Shown: positions 1 through 8,326 of the stretch, one piece after another
Numbering within the stretch: position 1 is the first letter of the stretch
How the letters are laid out: each line of letters opens with the position of its first letter
Assembly: GCF_001687665.2 (NCBI RefSeq)
Contig: NZ_CP016543.2
Span: 1,922,001 to 1,986,000, forward strand
DNA: 64,000 nt
Source: Planococcus donghaensis
GTDB taxonomy: Bacteria > Bacillota > Bacilli > Bacillales_A > Planococcaceae
Direction: 5' to 3'
Program-made: the position numbers and the translations under genes
The notes under the pieces: generated by a model
Told to the model about the DNA's origin: nothing
The model's database searches: none
What the model saw: the letters and a program-made list of their open reading frames with translations, nothing else

Positions 1-878
1 TTTACTTTTTCGGGCTGATTTTCGCACCGTTTATCTATTTGATGAATGGCTCCGCAAGATTGCTTTTACGTGCATTCGGTATCGAACCCGCAGCTTATGA
101 GCAAGCTCACTCAGAAGAAGAATTGAAAATCATCATGACAAAAAGCTACCATAGCGGCGAAATCAATCAAACGGAATTATCGTATATGCAGAACATTTTT
201 TCTTTCGATGAACGATTGGCAAAAGATATTATGTTGCCACGAACACAAATGGAGACCATTTCACTTGAGATGAGCCATGACGATTTAATGGAGATTGTCC
301 GTGATCATCAATATACCCGTTACCCTGTTACTGAAAAAGGGGACAAAGATGATATTCTCGGGTTTATCAATGTTAAAGAAATGCTGACCAATTACACGTA
401 CCAACAAGATTTAAATGACAGCATCGTCGTTCACGATATTCCATTTGTTCATGACATGGCACCCATACAAGATGTGTTATTGAAAATGCAAAAAGAACAT
501 GTTCATATGGCCATTGTTGTTGATGAATACGGCGGAACGGCTGGTGTCATTACAATGGAAGATATTCTAGAAGAAATTGTTGGAGAAATTCGTGACGAGT
601 TTGATGAAGATGAACGCGATGAGATTAAAGCCGTTGATATTAATAATTATTTATTGAATGGACGGGTACTTTTATCTGATTTAGAAGATCGTTTTGCCAT
701 CGAGTTTGATGATAGCGAAGACGTTGATACGATCGGTGGATGGATTCAATTGAAAAATACGGATATCGGTGAAGGTGAATCGGTCGAATTGCCGCACCAT
801 ACGATTACAGTTCGTGAGATGGAAAACCATCAAATTATCCGTGTGTTGTTGTCACGTCATACAGACCTTAAAACCTAA
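1..878 (+). CDS. CBS-domain membrane protein, HlyC/CorC (CNNM-like) family, 5' end cut off
   Basis: Only the C-terminal part is in the window; the reading frame is open back to base 3, so the start and most membrane helices lie upstream. The visible part begins with the end of a hydrophobic segment, followed by a pair of CBS domains (LPRTQMETISLEM starts the first; IVVDEYGGTAGVITMEDILEEIVGEI closes the second) and a C-terminal CorC/HlyC domain. That order is typical of the CNNM/HlyC family of membrane proteins linked to divalent cation (Mg2+/Co2+) efflux. The CBS pair is expected to bind nucleotide in the cytoplasm. Family assignment is firm; substrate is unknown. It converges on the sulfurtransferase gene with a shared terminator. 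Confidence 0.9.
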   Translation, partial: YFFGLIFAPFIYLMNGSARLLLRAFGIEPAAYEQAHSEEELKIIMTKSYHSGEINQTELSYMQNIFSFDERLAKDIMLPRTQMETISLEMSHDDLMEIVRDHQYTRYPVTEKGDKDDILGFINVKEMLTNYTYQQDLNDSIVVHDIPFVHDMAPIQDVLLKMQKEHVHMAIVVDEYGGTAGVITMEDILEEIVGEIRDEFDEDERDEIKAVDINNYLLNGRVLLSDLEDRFAIEFDDSEDVDTIGGWIQLKNTDIGEGESVELPHHTITVREMENHQIIRVLLSRHTDLKT

Positions 879-880
879 AA

Positions 881-914
881 AAATTCCAACAGCAATTTCT
901 GCTGTTGGAATTTT
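881..914. terminator. Bidirectional intrinsic terminator
   Basis: A 14-bp perfect stem (881-894 with 900-913, 5-nt loop) has A-rich sequence on one side and T-rich on the other. It serves both the rightward CBS protein gene and the leftward sulfurtransferase gene, whose stop codon lies immediately beside it. Confidence 0.9.
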
Positions 915-1844
915 TTATTTTTCTTCTAATAATGATTTTTCATATTGGAATTTTTTCATCAACATTTCACCTGAATAGCCTTCTTCGATCAATTTTGCAA
1001 GAATCGCTTTTGTTTGATCGTCTGCTGCTTCAGGATGTTCTCCTCGGTCAAACTCTACAACATTTTCAGCGTCTGTAATCCAGTCAGAAAAACTTCCCAT
1101 GTAAAGTTTTAACTGGTCATAGCCTTTTTCAGCCATGATGGCATAAAGCGCTGCTGCCGTAACCCCACTGCCGCAATAAACAACAGTTGGTTCGTGTTTT
1201 TGAACGACCGTACTAATATCTCCAGTAAACTGGAATTCTCCTTTTGAAACAAACTGTGCCCAGTCTAAATTACGTGCGCCTGGAATGCGTCCAGCAACTG
1301 GGTCAATCGGTTCTTCAAGACCTGCAAAACGTGCTGCTGAACGAGCATCGACTAATACACCTAGTTCGTCACCGCTAATGACTTTCTTAACATAGGCTTG
1401 ATCTGCAAAGATATCCCGAACAAAATTCGGTGTAACAGTAGACGCTTCTATTGTAGGAATATCACTAGACACTGCAATACCGCGCTGCTTTAATGCATCA
1501 AATCCTTGTTGACTGATGTAAACATGTTGGAATCCTGCGTATTTCAATAACCACCAAGCTCGCGCTGCATAAGGCGAACCGCCTTGGTCATAAAGGACAA
1601 TAGAATCCTCCAAGCTCAAGCCGCTTGACCGAACTAATTGCGTTAGTTGTTCGTCAGAAGGCATCGGATGCCGCCCTGCGCTGGCAGTCATATCTGACAT
1701 ATCCTTTTCTAAGTCCCAAAAAACAGCTCCTGCCACATGCTCTTCTTCGTACATTTTCTTACCAGCAGAAGAATCTTTTAAATCAAATCGTGCATCAATC
1801 CATTTATGGTTTTCGGTATCCGTTGTTTCGATAAATACTGACAT
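915..1844 (-). CDS. sseA: 3-mercaptopyruvate sulfurtransferase (tandem rhodanese)
   Basis: 309 aa, two rhodanese domains. The C-terminal domain carries the active-site loop VVYCGSGVTA (Cys near residue 224). The CGSGVTA form is typical of 3-mercaptopyruvate sulfurtransferases, whereas thiosulfate-specific rhodaneses usually have CRKGVTA, so mercaptopyruvate is the more likely donor. It is a cytoplasmic enzyme moving sulfane sulfur to thiols, cyanide or carrier proteins. ATG start; its RBS (GGAAGGG) lies in the tail of the dynamin gene, whose stop is only 3 bases away, so the two genes form one leftward unit. Substrate preference is inferred from the loop only. Confidence 0.9.
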   Translation of the reverse strand: MSVFIETTDTENHKWIDARFDLKDSSAGKKMYEEEHVAGAVFWDLEKDMSDMTASAGRHPMPSDEQLTQLVRSSGLSLEDSIVLYDQGGSPYAARAWWLLKYAGFQHVYISQQGFDALKQRGIAVSSDIPTIEASTVTPNFVRDIFADQAYVKKVISGDELGVLVDARSAARFAGLEEPIDPVAGRIPGARNLDWAQFVSKGEFQFTGDISTVVQKHEPTVVYCGSGVTAAALYAIMAEKGYDQLKLYMGSFSDWITDAENVVEFDRGEHPEAADDQTKAILAKLIEEGYSGEMLMKKFQYEKSLLEEK

Positions 1845-1847
1845 CGA

Positions 1848-4800
1848 TTACACCCTTCCGTCCATCAAATTTGAATACAGCTCTTTCCATTGCGCTAGTT
1901 TCTCGGATTGTTGGAGTAAGGTACGTTCCGAATCAATCTGGTCGACAGCTTGACGTAGAATATGTTGACGTAACCCTTCTGCTTCTTGCTCAATCCAAAA
2001 CGTTGCCCAGTTGGTTAATTCTTTTTTCTCTTGCTCTAAATAACGTAGCGCATCCGGCTCCATTAATTCTTGCAGCGCGTCACGCATTTTTTCTTTTTCG
2101 TTTTTCTCGAAAAAGCTCTTATTGTTTTTATAATACGATTTAACTGACGAATAATCAGCATCTACAAACGGTTTTGAAATTTCGACAGATCCTGCTTCTT
2201 GCACTTCGTAAGGTGTAAACGAGAAATCGGCATTTTGCTCTTTCAATTTGCTCGTGTCTTCTTTAAAGCGCGAATCTAATTTCTTTTCGATAAACTGAGC
2301 AAGACGGAAATTCGTTACGCGCAACTCTTGTTGAAAATCAAATCCTGTCATTTCATTTAAATCTTGCAAGGCTGAATCCAAAGCTTGTTGGGCTGATTTG
2401 TTGGAAAAGACCGAAGGATTAAAAGCTTCTTTGAAAAAGTCATTAAACCGATAAAAAACGCGTTGGTTCACGTAGTACAACAATTCATCCAACTCTTGCA
2501 GAGCTTCGCGTTCTAATAACTTGGCAATAGATGCACCGAAAAGTTTACGCAATTGCTGCTCAAGAAGTTTAAGCTCTTCTAGTCTCTCGTCTTTACGCAA
2601 TAAGTTCTTTTCGGTGTGTTCAATCAAGCTGCGGAAGCGATCGACTGCTTTTTGCTCTTCTTCTGCGAGCGATTGCACAGCCATTCCTTTAAGCTCTTCT
2701 TTTAAGAAATGCTGAAAAGCTTCTTCAAATTCTGGCATACCCGAATGTTCTCGGTCTTTCAGCGCTAATAAACTTGAAACACCAAACAAGCGTGGGAAAC
2801 GAATGCCAAAACGCCGCAGCTCATCTTGTACATACGTAACAACCGCATTTTTTTCTTCTTCGTCATTAGCAAGATCTATTGCATTGACAACAAAGAACAT
2901 TTTATCCATTTCAAATGCATCTTTTACTCGACCAAGCTGAATCAGGAATTCTCGGTCAGCACGTGCAAAGGCATGGTTGTAGTAGGTGATAAATAGAATG
3001 GCATCCGCGTTACGAATATACTCAAAAGCAACATTCGTGTGTCTCGCATTTATCGAATCCGCTCCTGGAGTATCCACAAGCGTAACGCCATTTCGCGTTA
3101 ATTCGCAATCGTAATAAAAATCAATTTCATCAACAAAACAACTTTTTTCTTCTTTTGCCACATACAAGCCAAATTCTTCACGATTGGTCCGAAGGGTTTC
3201 GCCTAAACGGTCTTTGAAATCTGGATAGCCTTTGTTAAAGGCGGTGATAAACGATTTATGAACTTGTTGTTCTGTTGGCGTATTTTCTGGTAGTTTTGAT
3301 GACTTTTCAAAAGCATCTTCTAGTGAAGTGACTTGAACGCCTAAAGCTTGGAAAGAATTTTGAACATCTTCTGTCATTTGCGAACGCGTTTTTAAGCGAA
3401 CATCTGCTGTTTCATGTGGATGTTGCTCACTTACTGGACGAATTCGGTTAATGGTTGCCGTAGTTGGGTTTGGGGAAACAGGTAATACCGTTTCTCCCAT
3501 CAATGCATTCGAAAATGACGATTTCCCTGCACTAAAAGCGCCAAACAACGCAATGGTGAATTCTTGTCCTTCTAAACGACCTGCTTTTCGTTTTAAATAA
3601 GCTGCAGTTTCCGCAAATCCTTTGATTGGGTCAATAACTTCTGCAGTACGAGTGGCCCGTTCGAGTACAGCTACTTCATCAAATGATGCCACTTCCATAG
3701 AATGCACCTGTTGTTCTTGCTCTTGTTGTTTTTTCTCATCTTTTTCAAGCATTGCTGGATCAAATTCAGTCATTTCTTCTATAGAAACTTCAAATTCACT
3801 TAGCCATTGGTCGACTTTTTCTTCCGCTGCTGTTTTTTGTTTTGGCAACATCGCCGAATAAGATTTTTTTACTTTGTCGATTTTGCTTTCCATTTCTTCA
3901 AGCGTTTGGATTGCTAGCATTTTTTGAGACAAAGTTTGGGCTTTCATATCAATTTCTGTTGTAGCGTCATCTGTTAAACCTTCAAACTTTTCTTCTTGTG
4001 CTTTTTTCCAGCCATCCGTCTCCCGGATAAACCAGCGCTGCACACCTGTAGAAATGCTATTGGCGAAATTCAATACCGCGTCTCCTGTCACAGAAGCGCC
4101 TGTCGGAATTTGCTCTTCTACAACTGAAAATGGCACATTGAAAGTCATGTCATCTATAGATAACGATTCATCATCTGTTAACAAACCAGCATCTTTTAAC
4201 GAAGATTTCATCAATTTTTTTAAGTGATTGGTAATTTGAGAAGATACGGTCGTTTGAAAACGTTCGTCCACTTCTTGTTGCCGTTTTTGTCGTTCTTCTT
4301 GTGTTTTTTTGCCACTAAATAGCAATCCCACTTTAAAATTCGGCTGAACCGATTCCAAGTAACTTGTTAATGCATTTCGCAATTCGTACGGCATAATATT
4401 CGAGTTTTCTAGTAGTTCTTTCCGGCTTTTTTCAAACTTGGCCTGCCAATTTTCAAAATCCTGAACAGACATTCTACGAGAAACTAACGCATTTTCCTTT
4501 TTTAAATCCTCGCGCATTTCCCACTCTTCCGGCTCCAGAACACTTGAAAATGCTTGTAAACATTCTTGTTTTTCATCTTCTAAATAGTTGATGTGCTCGT
4601 CTTTTAACTGACTCAAGGCAGATTCAGAAGCTGAACCCATATGACCTTTCCAGTTTTTCATCGTCGACGAAACGAGACTTTTCACTTGGTCAAAATCATT
4701 ACCCGGAAAATCAAAATCCTTTAATGACGTAAAGAAAATGCCTTTTGGAACGACGCCCCATGCCGCGAATGAATCATGGACTGATTGTTGAAAATCTTCA

Positions 4801-5429
4801 AAGCTCATTTCACTGCTTTGATGCTTATCAATTTGGTTGACGATTAAATACAGCTCGGTGTATTTTTGCAATTCTTTCGTGAAATTAAAATTCAATTCTG
4901 ACTGAACATGGTTATAATCCATTACATAAAATACCATATCCGCTACGTGAAGAGCTGACTCGGTTGACATACGGTGCGCATCATCCGTGGAATCGACTCC
5001 CGGTGTATCCATGACCGTAATGCCACTTGGCAATACCGATGCCTGGTGTCCGATGTCGATTTGCGTCACATCACCATTTTTACAAAATTCCTTCACCGCG
5101 TTAAAATCGTAATTCTCTGGAAAGTAAACCGGTTTTTCATTGCGCATATTGACAATGGCGAAATCCGTATCTGCTTTTTGGACATTGACGATATTCGCAC
5201 TCGTTGGAATCGGACTAGATGGCAACAAGGTCTCGCCCGTCAATGCGTTGATCATAGATGACTTCCCAGATGAAAAATGTCCGGCAAAGCCAATAATGAA
5301 ATTATTTTTTAAAATCTTTTTTGCAAATAAATGCGCTTTGGCTTCACGCTCTGTGTCTTCATTGTCTTTGAAGATCTTGTAGAGATGTGCCGTTTCAAGT
5401 AATTCTTGTTTATGATCAACAACTGTCAT
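1848..5429 (-). CDS. dynA: Two-headed bacterial dynamin, membrane-remodelling GTPase
   Basis: 1193 aa, about the length of B. subtilis DynA (YpbR). Two dynamin GTPase units are fused in one chain: P-loops GHFSSGKSSMINAL (about residues 48-61) and GAFSAGKSSFSNAL (about 628-641), each followed by a switch motif (DTPGVDST; DTPGADSINARH) and a G4-like motif (NQID; VNAID). Each head is followed by long Glu/Lys/Gln-rich helical stalk sequence. Known family role: nucleotide-independent membrane tethering and fusion, protection against membrane damage and phage. ATG start with AAGGAG seven to eight bases upstream; a TATGAT box preceded by TG lies about 35 bases upstream of the start. No truncation or missing GTPase motif seen. 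Confidence 0.95.
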   Translation of the reverse strand: MTVVDHKQELLETAHLYKIFKDNEDTEREAKAHLFAKKILKNNFIIGFAGHFSSGKSSMINALTGETLLPSSPIPTSANIVNVQKADTDFAIVNMRNEKPVYFPENYDFNAVKEFCKNGDVTQIDIGHQASVLPSGITVMDTPGVDSTDDAHRMSTESALHVADMVFYVMDYNHVQSELNFNFTKELQKYTELYLIVNQIDKHQSSEMSFEDFQQSVHDSFAAWGVVPKGIFFTSLKDFDFPGNDFDQVKSLVSSTMKNWKGHMGSASESALSQLKDEHINYLEDEKQECLQAFSSVLEPEEWEMREDLKKENALVSRRMSVQDFENWQAKFEKSRKELLENSNIMPYELRNALTSYLESVQPNFKVGLLFSGKKTQEERQKRQQEVDERFQTTVSSQITNHLKKLMKSSLKDAGLLTDDESLSIDDMTFNVPFSVVEEQIPTGASVTGDAVLNFANSISTGVQRWFIRETDGWKKAQEEKFEGLTDDATTEIDMKAQTLSQKMLAIQTLEEMESKIDKVKKSYSAMLPKQKTAAEEKVDQWLSEFEVSIEEMTEFDPAMLEKDEKKQQEQEQQVHSMEVASFDEVAVLERATRTAEVIDPIKGFAETAAYLKRKAGRLEGQEFTIALFGAFSAGKSSFSNALMGETVLPVSPNPTTATINRIRPVSEQHPHETADVRLKTRSQMTEDVQNSFQALGVQVTSLEDAFEKSSKLPENTPTEQQVHKSFITAFNKGYPDFKDRLGETLRTNREEFGLYVAKEEKSCFVDEIDFYYDCELTRNGVTLVDTPGADSINARHTNVAFEYIRNADAILFITYYNHAFARADREFLIQLGRVKDAFEMDKMFFVVNAIDLANDEEEKNAVVTYVQDELRRFGIRFPRLFGVSSLLALKDREHSGMPEFEEAFQHFLKEELKGMAVQSLAEEEQKAVDRFRSLIEHTEKNLLRKDERLEELKLLEQQLRKLFGASIAKLLEREALQELDELLYYVNQRVFYRFNDFFKEAFNPSVFSNKSAQQALDSALQDLNEMTGFDFQQELRVTNFRLAQFIEKKLDSRFKEDTSKLKEQNADFSFTPYEVQEAGSVEISKPFVDADYSSVKSYYKNNKSFFEKNEKEKMRDALQELMEPDALRYLEQEKKELTNWATFWIEQEAEGLRQHILRQAVDQIDSERTLLQQSEKLAQWKELYSNLMDGRV

Positions 5430-5483
5430 TTCGAAATCTCCTTCTCCGCTTACTGCTCTCTATCATATCATTTTTATGGGTCG

Positions 5484-5519
5484 ACGAAAAACATCCTTCC
5501 CAAATTTGAGAAGGATGTT
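5484..5519 (-). terminator. Intrinsic terminator of the SDR gene
   Basis: Stem of 10 bp (5490-5499 with 5510-5519) followed in the leftward direction by a T-rich run. It sits 8 bases past the SDR stop codon and upstream of dynA. Confidence 0.85.
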
Positions 5520-5526
5520 GCGTTTC

Positions 5527-6285
5527 TTATGAAAATCCGTGAATCGACATCCCACCATCGACAAAAAGTGTCTGTCCGGTAATATAACTTGCTGCATCTG
5601 AAGCTAAAAACACAACAGGTGACGCCACTTCAGGTAATTCTCCAACACGCTTCATCGGGGTCACTGCAAGAATCGAATCTAAGTATTCAGGATCACTTAA
5701 AATCTTTTCTGTTAACGGAGTTTTAAAGTACCACGGTCCAATCGCATTGACGCGAATGTTTTTTGGTCCCCATTCCATTGCCATAACTTTTGTCATTTGA
5801 ATAATTGCCGCTTTAGACGCCGCATAAATCACACCTGTTTTTAATGCGCGATCGCCTCCAACCGAGCTAATGTTAATAATCGAACTGCCACTTGCCATTT
5901 TTTTCACCGCTTCTTGTGAAAACATAAAGACGCTTTGTGCGTTCGTATCCATAATTTGATGCCACTCGGCGTCATTCGCATCGGCTAATGACGACCGGAT
6001 ATTCATCCCTGCGTTATTCACTAAAATATCAAGCGCTCCAAAATGGTCCACTGTTTTATCGATTGCTGCTTGAATGTCGCTGCGCTTTGTAATATCTGCT
6101 GTTATGTAAGTTGTTCGATCATTGTTTATGTCTTGTTGTGTTTGCTGCAAGTCTGATTCGGTTCTTGCTACTAACATGACATTGGCCCCTGCTTCTGCAA
6201 GCGCCATTGCGATTGCTTTGCCAATTCCTTTGCCGGCACCGGTTACGATAGCCGTCTTGTTTTCTAAACTAAATGATTTCAACAT
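5527..6285 (-). CDS. Short-chain dehydrogenase/reductase (SDR) family oxidoreductase
   Basis: 252 aa classical SDR. Rossmann motif [10 protein letters not shown] near residues 16-25 (NAD(P) binding), NNAG motif, catalytic Ser in INISSVGG, and YAASKAA giving the catalytic Tyr and Lys. The C-terminus ends in the common [11 protein letters not shown] segment. This layout resembles gluconate 5-dehydrogenase, glucose dehydrogenase and 3-oxoacyl reductase members, and sequence alone does not separate these. Single-gene unit: own RBS (GGAGG before ATG), own terminator, and a long gap upstream. Substrate unknown. Confidence 0.85.
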   Translation of the reverse strand: MLKSFSLENKTAIVTGAGKGIGKAIAMALAEAGANVMLVARTESDLQQTQQDINNDRTTYITADITKRSDIQAAIDKTVDHFGALDILVNNAGMNIRSSLADANDAEWHQIMDTNAQSVFMFSQEAVKKMASGSSIINISSVGGDRALKTGVIYAASKAAIIQMTKVMAMEWGPKNIRVNAIGPWYFKTPLTEKILSDPEYLDSILAVTPMKRVGELPEVASPVVFLASDAASYITGQTLFVDGGMSIHGFS

Positions 6286-6390
6286 GTATAATCGCCTCCA
6301 TTTTTATTATAGTCACAACATTCACTATTTGTCCTGTTCTATAAACTACTGAAAATATTTATACTCATAAAATCTTTAATCGCTTTTTTA

Positions 6391-6516
6391 AAGGATCTTC
6401 CGCCCCAAACGGACGCTTTCCGCGGACGAAGCGCTGAGCCTCCTCGTCGCAAACTCCTGCGGGGTCTCATCACTCCGTTCTTCCGCAGGAGTCGCCGCTT
6501 GGTGCTCCAGATCCTT
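6391..6516. repeat. GC-rich structured intergenic repeat, family A copy 1
   Basis: The 482-base gap between the SDR and carboxypeptidase genes contains a 126-nt GC-rich element. It is bounded by an 8-bp inverted repeat (AAGGATCT at 6391-6398, AGATCCTT at 6509-6516) and has an internal perfect 9-bp stem (CTCCTGCGG at 6454-6462 with CCGCAGGAG at 6483-6491). A diverged copy in the same orientation lies at 11515-11625. Similar GC-rich intergenic repeats are common in Bacillaceae genomes as far as I recall; no function is known to me. No ORF or promoter is evident in the rest of the gap apart from a possible fragment at 6631-6690. Confidence 0.75.
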
Positions 6517-6630
6517 GAGTGAGGAAATAATATGTATTAGTAAGATCATCATTATTAGGAAGTTAATTTGGTTAACTCACTTTAATAAAAGTAGGAAGCT
6601 TCTAACTGAATTTGTCACTAAGACTACATT

Positions 6631-6690
6631 GAGAGCAGCAAAGCGATAGAAACTGATTCCGTGGAAAGCCAAGTGGCCAGCCTAGTTGAA
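6631..6690. repeat. Possible degenerate inverted fragment of family A repeat
   Basis: The segment contains CCGTGGAAAGCC, resembling the reverse complement of the GCTTTCCGCGG block of the element at 6391-6516. It may be a decayed inverted half copy. Similarity is short, so this is a weak call. Confidence 0.3.
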
Positions 6691-6737
6691 AAATGTATAT
6701 CACTATTCAATTTAATAAGACTTTGTTTATAAATTAA

Positions 6738-6764
6738 AACCGCCGTGACTACCACGGCGGTTTC
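6738..6764 (-). terminator. Intrinsic terminator of the carboxypeptidase gene
   Basis: GC-rich 11-bp stem (6738-6748 with 6754-6764), followed leftward by a T-rich run. It lies just past the stop of the M32 peptidase gene. Confidence 0.9.
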
Positions 6765-6767
6765 TGC

Positions 6768-8273
6768 TTACTCGTTTAGTTGATAAATTTTCGTATACTT
6801 CTCTTCTAGGTAGTCCGCTAAGTAATCTGGATTCAGACCTTCTCCAGTAACATCTTTTAAAATATCCATAGGCTTTTTAAAAGCGCCAAACTGATGAATG
6901 TTCTTCGTTAGCCACTCGCGAATTGGAGTGATGTTCCGCTCTGCCAACAATTCGTCGTAATTTGGCAACTCTTTTAGCATAGCGTTTTTGAATTGTGCGG
7001 CATACATATAGCCAAGTGCGTATGATGGGAAATACCCGAAGCTTGCGCCTGCCCAATGAACATCTTGTAAGACACCTTCTGCATCGTTGGACGGACGGAC
7101 TCCTAAATACTCCTCGTATTTATCGTTCCACAACTGCGGCAAATCACTAACTTTCAAGTCTCCATTAAACAATCCTTTTTCAAGCTCGTAACGTACCATA
7201 ATATGCAATGCATACGACAATTCGTCTGCTTCAATGCGAATTAAGGATGGTTTAGATTCATTAATTGCGCGTACGTAATCCACCAATTCAACAGAAGCAA
7301 ATTGATCAGGAGCGTACTCTTTCAACAAATCAAAGTTTTTCTGCCAAAAATGTTCATTGCGTCCGATAAAGTTTTCACAAAACAACGACTGTGATTCATG
7401 TATCCCCATCGAAGCACCTGTTTCTATCGGCAATCCCGCTAGATTGTCTCCTAGATTTTGCTCATACATCGCGTGTCCACCTTCGTGAATTGTGCCAAAT
7501 ACCGCTGTGCGAAAATCACTTTCATCATACTTAGTCGTCACACGAATGTCTTGACGGTTGATTGAAATCATAAACGGATGTACAGTTTCGTCTAGTCTAC
7601 CTGCTTCAAAACTATAGCCAAGTTGCTCCAACATTTCTCGGCTGAAATCTTGCTGTGCTTGCTTTGGAAAATGGTCATACAAAAATGCGGTTTCTGGTTT
7701 ATTAGGCGATTCTGCAATTTTTTGTACCAATGGCACAATCCGTTCACGGAGCTTGCCAAACACATCATCTAAAATTTCTGTGGTCATGTCAGGTTCGTAT
7801 TGATCGAGCAGCGTATTGTACGTACTGCCGTTTTTCTCTCCCCAATAACCAACCATTTTCTTCGTTGTGCTGACCAATTCTTCTAAGTAAGGAAGAAACA
7901 GCGAGAAATCCGAATCTCGTTTAGCTATTTCCCATACCGACTCAGCTTTCGATTTTAAAATGACAAATTCTTTGTATTCTTCTGGTGGAACTTTTTTGCT
8001 TAAATTGTATTCTTTTCGCGCTTCTTCTACAGAGCGACGAATGTAAGGATCTATCGTTTCCTGTTGGGCTTCTAATGAAGAAAGCAATTCACCAAATTCA
8101 TCTGAAGTCGATAATTTAAAAAGTTCACTAGATAAGGTTCCAATGGTTGCAGAGCGAAGTTCCACTCCGTTTTTTGGAGCACCTGTACGCAAATCCCAAT
8201 ACAATAAGGCAATGGCTTCTTTATAGCCTCTGATTTTACTGAAGTGTTCTGTAAAACGTTTTTCAAGTGACAA
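6768..8273 (-). CDS. ypwA: M32 family metallocarboxypeptidase
   Basis: 501 aa, full length for the M32 (Taq carboxypeptidase, B. subtilis YpwA) family. The zinc motif HEGGHAMYEQ lies at about residue 264 (HEXXH: two His ligands and the catalytic Glu). The family signature MGIHESQSLFCENFIGR downstream includes a further HES element. Releases C-terminal amino acids from peptides in the cytoplasm. The first codon is TTG at 8271-8273 with a strong GGGGGG-type RBS a few bases upstream, so TTG is the probable start. Monocistronic; followed by a strong terminator. Confidence 0.93.
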   Translation of the reverse strand: MSLEKRFTEHFSKIRGYKEAIALLYWDLRTGAPKNGVELRSATIGTLSSELFKLSTSDEFGELLSSLEAQQETIDPYIRRSVEEARKEYNLSKKVPPEEYKEFVILKSKAESVWEIAKRDSDFSLFLPYLEELVSTTKKMVGYWGEKNGSTYNTLLDQYEPDMTTEILDDVFGKLRERIVPLVQKIAESPNKPETAFLYDHFPKQAQQDFSREMLEQLGYSFEAGRLDETVHPFMISINRQDIRVTTKYDESDFRTAVFGTIHEGGHAMYEQNLGDNLAGLPIETGASMGIHESQSLFCENFIGRNEHFWQKNFDLLKEYAPDQFASVELVDYVRAINESKPSLIRIEADELSYALHIMVRYELEKGLFNGDLKVSDLPQLWNDKYEEYLGVRPSNDAEGVLQDVHWAGASFGYFPSYALGYMYAAQFKNAMLKELPNYDELLAERNITPIREWLTKNIHQFGAFKKPMDILKDVTGEGLNPDYLADYLEEKYTKIYQLNE

Positions 8274-8326
8274 CTAAATCCCCCCTATGCTTAATGAGAC
8301 CATTGTATCATAGCCTTACAGCTCGC

